Source: Sandaracinaceae bacterium
Lineage (GTDB): Bacteria; Myxococcota_A; Polyangia; Polyangiales; Houyiibacteriaceae
Assembly (NCBI GenBank): GCA_020633055.1
Contig: JACKEJ010000006.1
Location: 372,001 to 436,000, forward strand
Length of the DNA stretch: 64,000 bases
Direction of reading: 5' to 3'
Shown here: positions 1 through 8,802 of the stretch, piece by piece
How the letters are laid out: each line of letters opens with the position of its first letter
Position numbering within the stretch: the stretch's first letter is position 1
Translations under genes and position numbers: made by a program
The notes under the pieces: model-generated
Told to the model about the DNA's origin: nothing
Seen by the model: only the letters and a program-made list of their open reading frames with translations
Database searches by the model: none

Positions 1-1
1 G

Positions 2-430
2 CGGGCGGGGATCGCAGAGGCGCTCAGCGAGGGCGAGTCGTTGGACGCGCTGCTCGACGTGCTTCGCTTGGAGGCGTGGACCGGAGAGGCGCGCGCGTCG
101 CTGCGGGCCTCCTTGGTCCAGGCCTGCGAGGTCGAGTCGCCCGCGTGCGTCGCCGTCGCGTTGCTCGACCTGATGGCGGGGACGAGCGACGTGGCTGCGG
201 TGTCGGTCCTGCTGAGCGCCTGCGAGCTGACGCCCGCCTTCCGGGCCTGCGGAGCGCTCGCCCAACGAGAGGACGCCGTCGGGGTCCGCGCGCGTCGCGT
301 GCTGTGCACCGCGCTGGATGCGAGCGCGTGCATCGGCGCCGCCGCGGATGCCGCTCGTGCCCAACGCCCGCTCACGACCCTCGAGCAGGTCCACGTCGGC
401 GCCAGAGGGCACCCAGTCTGTCCGGAGTGA
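2..430 (+). CDS. C-terminal part of a Sel1-like/helical-repeat protein (5' end outside window)
   Basis: The reading frame is open from the first complete codon, so the gene starts upstream of the window and only about 142 C-terminal residues are visible. The protein is rich in Ala and Leu and shows regularly spaced cysteine pairs (ACEVESPAC, ACELTPAFRAC, LCTALDASAC). This resembles degenerate Sel1/TPR-like repeats, in which an AC-x(5-7)-C pattern recurs once per helical hairpin. No catalytic motif is visible. The next gene starts 67 bases downstream on the same strand, so co-transcription is possible. The family assignment rests only on the cysteine spacing. Confidence 0.5.
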   Translation, partial: RAGIAEALSEGESLDALLDVLRLEAWTGEARASLRASLVQACEVESPACVAVALLDLMAGTSDVAAVSVLLSACELTPAFRACGALAQREDAVGVRARRVLCTALDASACIGAAADAARAQRPLTTLEQVHVGARGHPVCPE

Positions 431-497
431 GGCGCTGGCTGACGATGTATGGCGAAGGTCAGCCTCGGAGGAATCCCTCGGTAGGAATGGTGACTGC

Positions 498-2528
498 ATG
501 AGCGCTGGGAGCGAATCACGGTCGGGACGGGTCATCCGCGCAGCCTTGGCGTGCGTCCTCGGGATGGCGATGTGCCCTGCGGGGTCGTCGGCCCAAGCCG
601 TGTCTCTCGTCGGGGTCGAGGGCCCGAGCGGCTGCGTCGTCATGCGCGACAACCAGGTGCGCTGTTTCCGACATCGCGAGTCGCCCGACGACTTCAGCAC
701 GGTGGGTCGGCTCCCCGGGCGGGTCGCCGAGCTGTCCCTCGGCGAGGGCTTGGCGTGCGCCCGCACCACCGGCGACGACGTCTATTGCTGGGGCGTCGAC
801 GCGTTCAGACCGGACTTCGACCAAGTCGAGTCGGCCATTGAGCGTTGTTGGGCGGGGGACCGCGACGGTTCGCGCTGCGAAGCGGCCGTGACGATGCGCG
901 CCGAGCGGGCGGCTGCTCGCATCCGGCGGGTCGCACGTCGCGTGAACGCCATCAGCGTCGAGGGCGACACGCTCTGCACGACCCACACGGTGACGGGCGA
1001 GTTGATCTGCGCGCGCGCCGACCAGCGCAGTGACCCAGACGACGAGCCACCTTCGTGGAACACCGCCTGCACCGGTCGAGCGGTGCACGTGGCGGCGGGC
1101 GACGGTCACTCGTGCGCGGTCACCTCGGAGGGCCACGCATACTGCTGGGGCGAGCTCGGCGACGATGCGTTCGAGCCCGCTCCGGCGTGCGTGGGTCGCC
1201 TCATGGCGCGGCGCCTCCGCGGTGTGACGGACGCGGCGCGCGTCTTCGTCGGGTCCGACGACGTCTGCATCCAGCACCGCGACCGCACGCTCTCCTGTCG
1301 TCCGGCGCGAACGTCACACGTCGGTCGCGTCGACCCCTTGCCTGGTCTCGGCCCGGTGCGCGACGTGAGTATGGGGGATGACGCTGGCTGCGCTCAGACC
1401 GACGACATGCAAGTGCACTGCTGGGGCTCCAACGCCACCGCGCACCTGGGCGTGGGAGACATGCTTCCGCATGACCAGCCGGTCCTGGTCCCGCGGTTGG
1501 CGGCCAGCAGCGGGCTGGCGGTGTCGTACGCGCTCTCTTGCGGCGTGGTGCGGGGGACGTTGCGCTGCGCAGGGGCGCTCCCGTCGGGGTGGGTGGAGGA
1601 CCCAGACGCGGACCGCTTCGTCCCGCTGCGCGACGCTCACGGCGTGCAGGTCAGCGGCATCGACGTCGCCGCGAACGGTCTCAGCGCGTGTGCGCGGCTC
1701 TTCGATCGCACGTGGGTCTGCACCGACCTCGACGCGGCCACGACGCGGGTCGTGCTGACGCCCTGGGCCGGCGGACGCACGGACGTTGCCTACGTCGCCG
1801 GTCGCGCCAGCCTGACGGAGGACGGTGTCCTGATCAGCCGCGACCGCACCATGCCGGACGTGGTGGCGTTGGTCGGCAACACGCTCCCGTGCGCGTTGAG
1901 GCGAGACGGACACGTGTACTGCTTCGAGAGCTACTTGCCAGAGGTTCACCTGCGGGTGCGGCGCATCGTTCGAGACGAGCCCGTCGTCGAGGTTCGTGCA
2001 GACGACATCTACGTTTGCACCCGATCAACGTCGGGGAGGGTCCAATGCACTGCGCGGCCTGCCGGGCGCGACGTGACGCCCATCGTGCGCCGTGGCACGA
2101 CGTTCGCGGGCTTTGCGGGCGCAGACCCCGCGACGCTCTGCTTGGTCACCGACGGGGGCGAGCAGCGCTGCGTTCACACGGAGAGCGAATACCTCTTGCG
2201 CGCGCTGGACACTCGCCTTCCTGGCGCGGGGCAGCGGGACACCCTCGAAGGCCTCGCGTGCGCGCTCGACGCGACGGGGACGCTGACGTGTGCGCATGGC
2301 GCAACCGTGCTGGCCGCTCTGCCGAACGTCAGTCGATTTCGGCTGGGTCCCGACTTCGCCGTCGCGCTCGACGCTGCAGGTCGGGTTTGGGTGTTCGCCT
2401 CCAGAATGTGGGCGCCGTTCGCTCACGCTGGCCGGCACCCATCGCTGACTCCCGTCCATGTCGACATACCCACCATGCCACTCCCCTTCGATCAGCCACG
2501 CCTCCGCGTCGCGAGCTTGGACCCATGA
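498..2528 (+). CDS. Secreted RCC1-like beta-propeller repeat protein
   Basis: A 676-residue protein with a signal peptide at the N-terminus (Arg-rich start, then a hydrophobic stretch ending SSAQA near residue 33). It has repeated RCC1-type blades recognisable by cysteine-flanked YCWG/HCWG motifs (VYCWGVDAF, AYCWGELG, VHCWGSNA followed by HLGVGD). In myxobacteria such proteins form extracellular or surface propellers, usually of unknown ligand. The open frame extends upstream to 318, but the signal peptide begins at ATG 498, so that start was chosen. The stop overlaps the ATG of the next gene (ATGA), which suggests translational coupling with the formylglycine-generating-enzyme-like protein. 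No enzymatic motif is seen, and the partner and role are unknown. Confidence 0.8.
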   Translation: MSAGSESRSGRVIRAALACVLGMAMCPAGSSAQAVSLVGVEGPSGCVVMRDNQVRCFRHRESPDDFSTVGRLPGRVAELSLGEGLACARTTGDDVYCWGVDAFRPDFDQVESAIERCWAGDRDGSRCEAAVTMRAERAAARIRRVARRVNAISVEGDTLCTTHTVTGELICARADQRSDPDDEPPSWNTACTGRAVHVAAGDGHSCAVTSEGHAYCWGELGDDAFEPAPACVGRLMARRLRGVTDAARVFVGSDDVCIQHRDRTLSCRPARTSHVGRVDPLPGLGPVRDVSMGDDAGCAQTDDMQVHCWGSNATAHLGVGDMLPHDQPVLVPRLAASSGLAVSYALSCGVVRGTLRCAGALPSGWVEDPDADRFVPLRDAHGVQVSGIDVAANGLSACARLFDRTWVCTDLDAATTRVVLTPWAGGRTDVAYVAGRASLTEDGVLISRDRTMPDVVALVGNTLPCALRRDGHVYCFESYLPEVHLRVRRIVRDEPVVEVRADDIYVCTRSTSGRVQCTARPAGRDVTPIVRRGTTFAGFAGADPATLCLVTDGGEQRCVHTESEYLLRALDTRLPGAGQRDTLEGLACALDATGTLTCAHGATVLAALPNVSRFRLGPDFAVALDAAGRVWVFASRMWAPFAHAGRHPSLTPVHVDIPTMPLPFDQPRLRVASLDP

Positions 2529-3511
2529 CGTTGCTCCGCCCCCGCAGGTCAGGGTGCCGCACGGTGGCGCTGTTCGTCGCGACCCTGGGTTGGCAACCCG
2601 GCTGTCGCATCGCGGCCGAGCAGCATGCCTCGATGGCCCACCACGAGACCGAGGCGCCAGCCCGTGCACCGTCGCTTCCAGCGGCCGAGGTCGACGGCCG
2701 AGCGCCGGCGCCGCGCGACGTCGGCGCGTCGAGCAACCCGTTGCTGCTCATCCCGGCCGGCGAACCGCAGCTCGGCGAAGCGGGCTATCCCGAGAACCCG
2801 CTGCGCATCGCGTACCTGAGCAGCTTTCGCATCAACCGTACGGAAGTGACCGTCGCCGCCTATGCCGAGTGCGTGTCCGGCGGGGCGTGTGCGCCCTACG
2901 CCACGCCCGCGCCGCTCGCGGCTCCTCGTGAGCCACGGCTGGAGGCCGAGCGGGCGTGGATGATCAGCCTCTGCAACTACGGTCACGCTGACCGGGCGCA
3001 CCACCCCATGAACTGTGTCACCCGCGATGAGGCCGCCACCTACTGTGCGGCTCACGGCCAGCGTCTACCCACGCAAGAGGAGTGGGAGTATGCGGGGCGA
3101 GGACTCGATGGGCGTCGCTACCCGTGGGGCGATGCTCGCGTCGACACGGGGGACGTCACGAACTGGGGTGACCAAGCGCTGAAGCGACACCGGGACGCCC
3201 TCGGACTCGACACGCAACGCTGGTACGCCCCATACGACGATGGGTTCGCGGGCACCGCGCCAGTCGGCTCCTTCCGGCGTGACTCCAGCGTCTTCGGCGT
3301 GCTGGACATGGCTGGGAACGTCGGCGAGTGGACCTCCACGTACTACGGCGAGCTCGTCCGTCTGGGCGAGGGAGAGGACCAACGAGGCGACCCCGTGGTC
3401 GCCGGGGCGGACTGGATCTCCGGGGGCGGTCTCGTGGACGTTGCGGACACTCCAGGCGATTCGTCGGCCCCTTGGTACGGGTTCCGTTGCGCGGCCGACG
3501 TGGATCCCTGA
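2525..3511 (+). CDS. Exported formylglycine-generating-enzyme-like (SUMF1/PvdO) domain protein
   Basis: A 328-residue protein with an N-terminal hydrophobic export segment (residues about 12-27, ending near a Cys), a low-complexity linker, and a FGE-sulfatase domain from about residue 75 to the end. Family landmarks are visible: FRINRTEVT near the start, the LPTQEEWEYAGRG core, YPWGD, MAGNVGEWT, and a C-terminal WYGFRCA. Classical enzymes of the fold oxidise a cysteine in sulfatases. Many bacterial relatives instead act on other substrates or only bind, and activity cannot be judged here. The ATG overlaps the stop of the RCC1-like gene by four bases, so the two are probably co-translated. Confidence 0.85.
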   Translation: MTLLRPRRSGCRTVALFVATLGWQPGCRIAAEQHASMAHHETEAPARAPSLPAAEVDGRAPAPRDVGASSNPLLLIPAGEPQLGEAGYPENPLRIAYLSSFRINRTEVTVAAYAECVSGGACAPYATPAPLAAPREPRLEAERAWMISLCNYGHADRAHHPMNCVTRDEAATYCAAHGQRLPTQEEWEYAGRGLDGRRYPWGDARVDTGDVTNWGDQALKRHRDALGLDTQRWYAPYDDGFAGTAPVGSFRRDSSVFGVLDMAGNVGEWTSTYYGELVRLGEGEDQRGDPVVAGADWISGGGLVDVADTPGDSSAPWYGFRCAADVDP

Positions 3512-3569
3512 GACCGTTCTCCTACAGGTCGTACCTTCCAACCGGCATGCCTTCCGCGTCAGTGCCTCG

Positions 3570-4238
3570 GTGGGGACGGCTCCGTGCGTTGGCGACGCGC
3601 CGCAGCGGTGTGACGACGCGCCACTCGACACCCTCGAGCAGTGTCGCGTCTGCGGCTGCGCTGCTGGGGAGGCCTGCACGGACGCGGGCTGCGTGGGCTG
3701 CGACACGGTCACAGCCGAGGTGAGCGACCTCAATTGCGACATGTGCGGCTGCGACACGGGCGAGGAGTGCCGTGGCGAGCGGTTCGAGGCCGTCTGCTTC
3801 CAGCTCGCCCTCGAGGGAGAAGCCTGCACGCGCCACTCGGATTGTGCGGAGGGCAACTGCTCCAGCCCGCACTCGGGGCCGCGGGTCTGCCTGAAGGCTC
3901 CAGGTACCGCCTGCACGTCAAACTCCGACTGCGACCTCTGCATCGCTGGGGAGTGCCAGCAGGCGTGCAGCACGGAGGATCCCTTCTGCGGCGCTGGGAT
4001 GGCCTGCTCATCGAGCGGCGAAGGCTTTTTCTGTCGTGTGGAGTGCGACAACGAGGGTGAGCCGTGCCCCGGCGTGGTGGGGACGGTGTGCGAGAGTCGT
4101 CCCACGAGCGGGGGCATGGAGGTGCTTCGCTGCTTCGGTGCGGACTGCACCCAAGCCGGCTTCGAGTGCCCGACCGGGTACGCTTGCGTGGAGACCGTCA
4201 CGGGGCAGTTCCTCGGCGATCGGTGTATGCCCGACTGA
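3570..4238 (+). CDS. Cysteine-rich protein, 5' end uncertain
   Basis: About 222 residues with roughly 36 cysteines arranged in short repeats (CRVCGCAAGEAC, CDMCGCDTGEEC, HSDCAEGNC, NSDCDLCIAGEC, FCGAGMAC). This pattern is typical of the extracellular Cys-rich proteins of myxobacteria. No signal peptide and no ATG lie in this frame after the upstream gene ends at 3511. The only candidate start close to the Cys-rich part is GTG 3570, and the frame upstream of that only shadows the preceding gene. The gene may therefore be the 3' remnant of a longer exported protein that lost its N-terminus. Coding is supported by the cysteine periodicity, but an intact start is not. Confidence 0.5.
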   Translation: MGTAPCVGDAPQRCDDAPLDTLEQCRVCGCAAGEACTDAGCVGCDTVTAEVSDLNCDMCGCDTGEECRGERFEAVCFQLALEGEACTRHSDCAEGNCSSPHSGPRVCLKAPGTACTSNSDCDLCIAGECQQACSTEDPFCGAGMACSSSGEGFFCRVECDNEGEPCPGVVGTVCESRPTSGGMEVLRCFGADCTQAGFECPTGYACVETVTGQFLGDRCMPD

Positions 4239-4572
4239 GCGTTCTGCCACGGCGCGTACGACCCCCCGTCGGTAGTGCGTCTCAGGTGTACACCGTCCGG
4301 CCGCGCGACCAACAGCGTGCCCGGGGGCTCTCTCGACACGGAGTGCGTCGTCGTGCCGATCACGGTGCGTGACGATCTCTGAGGAGGCCTCGGGTTCTCG
4401 CCCGTCTGCCTGCGCTTCCCACCAGCGGACGAGGAGGCTGGTACACGCCTGAACTTCACGACGTGTCGGTCCGCGCGGCACGAACGAGCGGCGCCGCCAT
4501 GACCGTGTGCAAGCCGGATTTCGGTACTCTGGAACACCGCCCAGGAGCGTAGACCTGCGCTATCGTGCCGCG
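4239..4572. other. Intergenic stretch without recognisable gene
   Basis: About 330 bases between the Cys-rich gene and the HYR gene. No frame here has plausible coding content, and no clear promoter, hairpin or repeat was seen. It may contain the decayed end of the Cys-rich locus. Confidence 0.4.
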
Positions 4573-5769
4573 ATGAGTCTGCGCCTCCCCCTCGCCGCCG
4601 CGCTCCTCGTCGTCGCGCTCGCTCCGTCCCGCGCCACCGCGCAGCCGACCGCCGTCTGCCATCCGTCCGTTACGGTCACGCTCGGGGGCGATGGCACGGC
4701 GACCCTCGCCGCGACGACGGTCGACAACGGTTCGAGCGACGCGAGCGGGCGCCCGTTGAGCCTCTCCGTGACCCCGAGCGGCTTCGACTGCGCCGACGTC
4801 GATTCGAGCCCCATCACCGTGACGCTCACGGTGACGAGCTCGGGGAGCTCCACGACCTGCACCTCCCAGGTGAGCGTGGTGCCACCGGCGCCGACGGCGC
4901 TCTGCCAGAACACCACGGCGTTCCTCAACTGGAACGGGACCGTGACGATCACCGAAGCGGACGTGGACGGCGGCTCGACGGCCGCGTGTGGGACGCCATC
5001 CATCTCCGCGACGACCCGTTCGTTCAGCTGTTCGGACGTCGGAGCGAACCTCGACACGCTCTACGTGTCCGAGAGCGGCGTCACGAGCATGTGCGACGCA
5101 ATCGTCACCATCGTGGACAACACGATGCCCTGGATCACGTGCCCCGGGAACGTCACGCTGCCGCCGAGCGAGGAGGCCGTCGTGGCGGCGACGCTGGGCG
5201 ATCTCACGGCCGCCGACAATTGCTTCCAGGTGAGCGTGACGAACGACGCCCCGGCGGCGGGCTACCCGTTCGGCACGACGACCGTCACCTGGACGGCGAC
5301 CGACTCGTCCGGAAACACGGCGACCTGCCAGCAGACGGTGACGCGCGACTGCTGCATGCCGGACCTCGGCGTGGCGGACATGGGGCCCGCAGACATGGGA
5401 GCCACCGACATGGGTCCGGAGGACATGGGCCCCGCCGACATGGGCTCGACCGTCGTAGATGCGGGGAGCGCCGACCAAGGGACCGGCGGCTCGGACCAGG
5501 GCGCGGGCGGTACGGACGCGGGCGCTGTCTCGGACCAGGGAGCGGGTGGAACGGACGCGGGCGCTGTCTCGGACCAGGGCGCAGATGGCGGCCGAGGTGC
5601 GGACCAGGCGACGAGCCCGGATCAGGGCCGCGCGATCGACGCCGGCACGCCGCCGTCGGGCGGGGGCTCGGGCTGCGCGGTTCGGCCAGGCGCCCCGACG
5701 GGAACGGCGGGCGCGCTCGGCGTGATGCTGCTGCTCGGCGTGGTGGTCGCGGGACGGCGCAGGCGGTAG
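4573..5769 (+). CDS. Secreted HYR-domain protein with Asp-Gly linker and MYXO-CTERM-like anchor
   Basis: A 398-residue protein. A signal peptide (residues 1 to about 23, ending ATAQ) is followed by Ig-like segments with paired cysteines and then a HYR module (ITCPGNVTLPPSEE through SSGNTATCQQTV, about residues 190-257). Next comes a long acidic repeat linker of DMG, DQGAGG and TDAG units, and a C-terminal sorting-like signal: a Gly-Ser-Gly-Cys motif, a hydrophobic helix and a terminal RRRR. That ending fits the MYXO-CTERM class, in which the Cys lies before the membrane helix and the protein reaches the surface after processing. ATG 4573 was chosen because it opens the signal peptide, although the frame stays open upstream to 4507. 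Probably a surface adhesion or structural protein. Confidence 0.82.
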   Translation: MSLRLPLAAALLVVALAPSRATAQPTAVCHPSVTVTLGGDGTATLAATTVDNGSSDASGRPLSLSVTPSGFDCADVDSSPITVTLTVTSSGSSTTCTSQVSVVPPAPTALCQNTTAFLNWNGTVTITEADVDGGSTAACGTPSISATTRSFSCSDVGANLDTLYVSESGVTSMCDAIVTIVDNTMPWITCPGNVTLPPSEEAVVAATLGDLTAADNCFQVSVTNDAPAAGYPFGTTTVTWTATDSSGNTATCQQTVTRDCCMPDLGVADMGPADMGATDMGPEDMGPADMGSTVVDAGSADQGTGGSDQGAGGTDAGAVSDQGAGGTDAGAVSDQGADGGRGADQATSPDQGRAIDAGTPPSGGGSGCAVRPGAPTGTAGALGVMLLLGVVVAGRRRR

Positions 5770-5782
5770 CGGGCGTCTTCGG

Positions 5783-6358
5783 ATGTGTCCGATGTTCCAC
5801 CTCGCGCCGCCCAGCGACGACCGAGTCTTGGCGCTGGTCCGCGCTCGCGCGCACCGGCCCTTCACCTACCGTGACGTAGGCCTCACGCGCACACCCCTCT
5901 CAGCCGCGCCGGCGGGGTTCGTGCTGGACCGCTACGGAACGGAGCTCGGGCGGGGGTACGAGGTGTTCGAGCGCGCGTGCGCTGCGCTCGCCAACCTCGA
6001 GAACTACCCGCCCTCCTTCACGCGTGTCGTGCGAACACCGGGTGAGCTCGCGCCGGGCTCTCTGTTCGCGACCGTCGCGAGGCACCTGGGCTTCGCGTCG
6101 GTGCACCCGTGTCGCGTCATCTACGTGGAGCGGGAGCCCAGCCGCTTCGCCTTCGGCTTTGGAACGTTGCCAGGGCACGCCGAGAGCGGGGAGGAGAGCT
6201 TCAGCGTCACGCTCGACGGCGACGCGGTGCGCTACGACGTGCAGGCCTTCTCGCGCCCCCACGGGGTGCTCGCGCGCGTCGGTGCACCCGTCGCGCGAAG
6301 CTACCAGCTTCGCTTCCAGCGCGAGACGCAGGAGCGCATGCGCGACCTCGCGCGGTAG
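5783..6358 (+). CDS. DUF1990 family protein
   Basis: A 191-residue soluble protein with no signal peptide. It has the pattern of the DUF1990 family (plant and actinobacterial YndB-like proteins of about 170-200 residues): an N-terminal TYRDVGLTRTPLSAAPAGF segment, a Gly-x-Gly-x-x-x-F/Y motif (GRGYEVFERAC), a central RVIYVEREPSRFAFGFGTLPGHAESGEE segment, then VRYDVQAFSRP near the end. The family has no established biochemical activity. It follows the HYR gene by 13 bases on the same strand, so it may be read from the same transcript, but no functional link is evident. Confidence 0.8.
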   Translation: MCPMFHLAPPSDDRVLALVRARAHRPFTYRDVGLTRTPLSAAPAGFVLDRYGTELGRGYEVFERACAALANLENYPPSFTRVVRTPGELAPGSLFATVARHLGFASVHPCRVIYVEREPSRFAFGFGTLPGHAESGEESFSVTLDGDAVRYDVQAFSRPHGVLARVGAPVARSYQLRFQRETQERMRDLAR

Positions 6359-6425
6359 CCGCCGACGGGGCCATGGCTTCAGCGGCGGTTCAGGCGACAA
6401 GCGCGCCGCCCCGACCTCGCTGCGG

Positions 6426-7013
6426 CTACCAGCGACTCGCTCCGAGCCCGTACTCGACGCTGACCGCCACCCGGTACTGCACCTCCACCAACACCGGGTG
6501 GCGCAGGACGGGCGCCTCCACCACGAGGCTCAGCAGGTCCAGCTGCACGGTGGCGCGTCGCAGGACCGGGTAGCGCAGGCTGGTGGGGCGGATGGCCACG
6601 TAGAGACCGGTGGCGCCGCGGTCGTCCAGCACCTGATCCTGCAGCAGGATGGAGACCCCCACGGCGACCGATGCGCTGACCCGACCACCGGCGTAGAGCA
6701 GCTCGCCGCCGAGCGCGAGGTTGAGCACCCCCGTGACGTACTCGACGTCCAGCTCGCTCACGATCCAGTGGTCGCGGTCCACGAGCCCGAACAGTCCGTA
6801 GCGGCCCCAGCGGCGACCCGCGCGCACCCCATAGCCGAAGCGCGGCAGGACGGTGGACCGGTCCTGGAGGTCGCCGAAGAACGAGCCGTGCAGCTCGGCG
6901 CCCAGCCACACGTCGCGCCTCGCCACACCGTTGGGGGCGGGCTCGGCTTGCGCGACGGCGGCGCCCGGAGCCAACACCACGAACGCAGCCAGCACGAGCG
7001 CGCCGCGCGTCAT
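6426..7013 (-). CDS. Exported outer-membrane-barrel-like protein (paralogue of the protein at 8140-8802)
   Basis: A 195-residue protein. A signal peptide from MTRGALVLAAF to AVAQA (about residues 1-23) precedes alternating hydrophobic/polar beta-like strands and a C-terminal VEVQYRVAVSVEYGLG segment ending in an aromatic residue, as in small outer-membrane barrels. The frame is open further upstream to 7217, but the signal peptide and the ATGA overlap with the upstream gene (stop at 7010) support ATG 7013. The protein at 8140-8802 has the same architecture, including strands like GVSILLQDQVLDDRGATGLYV against GLSVLLRDNVVDNAGSVGVFI. Function unknown; the barrel call is inferred from strand pattern. 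Confidence 0.72.
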   Translation of the reverse strand: MTRGALVLAAFVVLAPGAAVAQAEPAPNGVARRDVWLGAELHGSFFGDLQDRSTVLPRFGYGVRAGRRWGRYGLFGLVDRDHWIVSELDVEYVTGVLNLALGGELLYAGGRVSASVAVGVSILLQDQVLDDRGATGLYVAIRPTSLRYPVLRRATVQLDLLSLVVEAPVLRHPVLVEVQYRVAVSVEYGLGASRW

Positions 7014-8143
7014 GCGGCCTCCAGAGGCGCGCGGCGCCGAGCGCGACGACGTACCATCCGCACCAGGGTCATGACCACGAGCGGAGCGAGCGGTGCGGCC
7101 GGCACGTGCGAGCGCTGCGGCGGAAGACCCACCGAGCACGACAGCACGGGCGTGGTGGGCGAGCGCCGGGCCAGCTCGAGCCAGGGCGAGGCGCAGTAGT
7201 CGTTGCTCCGCGTGCACGCGCCGTAGTCACCGAGCGACGCCGGGTCGGTGAGCGTCAGCCAGCGTGCGAGCACCTCGTCCAGCGCCGCACGCGCCGGCGG
7301 GACGCCCTGCACGGGCACCTCCAAGAAGGGCGCGAAGACCAGCAGCAGGTCGCTGCTGGCGTCCACCGCGGCCGCGTAGCGGTCGCGGTTCTCGCCCTCA
7401 CCGTCGTGGCTACAGCGATCGGTCGCCTCGGAGTGCGCCATGCCGTCGCGCTCCTCGTCGTGGCGTCCCGCGAGCGGCGCCTCGAAGTTCATCACGTGCA
7501 CCACGCCGCGCAGGTCGGCCGTGCGCAGCGTGTGGGCGAAGCTGTCCGAAAGCGTGTGCAGCGCACGCCCCAGCCGGTAGGCCGGCTCCCACACCTTCAC
7601 CTCGAACACGCCGTACACGTCGAGGGTCACGTAGATCTCGTCCACCTCTGCCGCGCGGTCACCGCCAGACCGCGTGGCCGCGTCCGCCACACGTGTGAAG
7701 CTGTCCAGGATCTCCGCGCGGCAGCCGGCCAGCGCGCTCGCGTTCCCAGCGTCGAAGTCGTCGGTGGCGGCGCGCAGGCAGTGCAGGTACTGCCCGCCGG
7801 GGTCTGCTTGCGCGGCGCGCAGCGTCTGCACGTTGGTGATAGAGTGCCCCTCGGTGTCTGGCGCGCGCGCCCCCATGACCACGCTGAACAGGAAGAAGCG
7901 AGTGGCCCGGTCGAGCTCGCCCACGTCGCCCAGGTAGGCGTCGGCCACACCCTCCCATTCGTCATTGGGGACGGCGCTGTCCGGAAAGCGCGGGAGCTGG
8001 TCCACCTGGCGCAGGAACGCACTCGTGGCGATCTGCTCGTGGCAGCCGCGCGAGAAACCGGTGCGGATCTCGAACGCGCTCGCGTCGCCCGCCACGAGCG
8101 TGGCGAGCAGCGCGACGGACAGCGCCCAGCCAAGACGTCTCAT
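7010..8143 (-). CDS. Exported zinc-dependent phospholipase C-like protein with C-terminal membrane anchor
   Basis: A 377-residue protein with a signal peptide (MRRLGWALSVALLATLVAGDASA). It has His/Asp-rich helical motifs of the phospholipase C/P1-nuclease type: FSRGCHEQI near the mature N-terminus and GRALHTLSDSFAHTLR in the middle, where H-x3-D-x2-AH resembles the zinc ligands of that superfamily. The C-terminus has a hydrophobic stretch followed by RRRARRR, a MYXO-CTERM-like anchor. It overlaps the genes on both sides by four bases, in a three-gene operon between two related barrel-like proteins. Activity on phospholipids is inference. A P1-type nuclease or a non-enzymatic relative remain possible. 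Confidence 0.6.
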   Translation of the reverse strand: MRRLGWALSVALLATLVAGDASAFEIRTGFSRGCHEQIATSAFLRQVDQLPRFPDSAVPNDEWEGVADAYLGDVGELDRATRFFLFSVVMGARAPDTEGHSITNVQTLRAAQADPGGQYLHCLRAATDDFDAGNASALAGCRAEILDSFTRVADAATRSGGDRAAEVDEIYVTLDVYGVFEVKVWEPAYRLGRALHTLSDSFAHTLRTADLRGVVHVMNFEAPLAGRHDEERDGMAHSEATDRCSHDGEGENRDRYAAAVDASSDLLLVFAPFLEVPVQGVPPARAALDEVLARWLTLTDPASLGDYGACTRSNDYCASPWLELARRSPTTPVLSCSVGLPPQRSHVPAAPLAPLVVMTLVRMVRRRARRRAPLEAA

Positions 8144-8802
8144 GCCACCCCTCCCAAGCCGAACTCGATGACCAACACCGTGCGGTACTCGATCTGCACC
8201 AGCGGGATGCGGCTGAGATCCGGTGCGAGGAAGGTGAAGGTCAGCGGGTCGATCACGAGCACGCCCCCGCGGCGCAGCGGCACGCGCACGCCGGCCGGCC
8301 GGAAGTCGATGAACACCCCCACGCTGCCCGCGTTGTCGACCACGTTGTCACGCAGCAACACCGAGAGCCCCGCGCTGAACGCGCCGCGCAGGTGGTCGTC
8401 GAAGTAGCGCACGTCGGCCCCCAGGCCCACGTTCAGTGCGCCCTGCAGCACCGAGTCGAAGGGGCGCCCAGCGTCTCCCTCGGCCACCACGGGCGCGAGC
8501 CAGAACGAGGTGTCGAGCTGGAGGAACACGCCCAGCAGCCGCGAGGACGAGCCGCGAAAGCCCAGCTTGAGCTCGGCGCCGAAGGTCAGCCCCTGCCACG
8601 AACCGTCGATGACGTCGCTGAGGAACGCGCTGTGCACGCCGCCGCTGAGCCACCACGGGAGTGTGACGGGAGGAGCCACCGCTTCGGCGGAGGTCGGCGG
8701 TTCGCTCGAAGCTGCCAGCTCGCGGTGCTGGGCCGCCGCCGGCGACGCCCACACGGTCCCGAGCAGAGCGAGCACGAGCGCGAGCACGAGGGGGGTGGGC
8801 AT
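8140..8802 (-). CDS. Exported outer-membrane-barrel-like protein, first gene of the operon
   Basis: A 220-residue protein. The signal peptide is MPTPLVLALVLALLGTVWASPAAAQ, followed by a short Ser/Glu/Pro linker and beta-strand-rich sequence ending in VQIEYRTVLVIEFGLGG. The frame is open upstream to 9228, but that extension is Arg-rich and unlikely to be coding, so ATG 8802 (CAT at 8800-8802 on the plus strand) was taken. The strand pattern and several segments match the protein at 6426-7013, so the two are probably paralogues flanking the phospholipase C-like gene. The stop overlaps the start of that gene by four bases. Confidence 0.7.
   Translation of the reverse strand: MPTPLVLALVLALLGTVWASPAAAQHRELAASSEPPTSAEAVAPPVTLPWWLSGGVHSAFLSDVIDGSWQGLTFGAELKLGFRGSSSRLLGVFLQLDTSFWLAPVVAEGDAGRPFDSVLQGALNVGLGADVRYFDDHLRGAFSAGLSVLLRDNVVDNAGSVGVFIDFRPAGVRVPLRRGGVLVIDPLTFTFLAPDLSRIPLVQIEYRTVLVIEFGLGGVA

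Noticed and set aside
318..497. Upstream part of the RCC1-like frame
   Set aside because: It overlaps the preceding gene and has no signal peptide; the leader begins at ATG 498.
1538..2524. Upstream extension of the formylglycine-generating-enzyme-like frame
   Set aside because: It is an Arg-rich antiphase reading of the RCC1-like gene. The export signal starts at ATG 2525.
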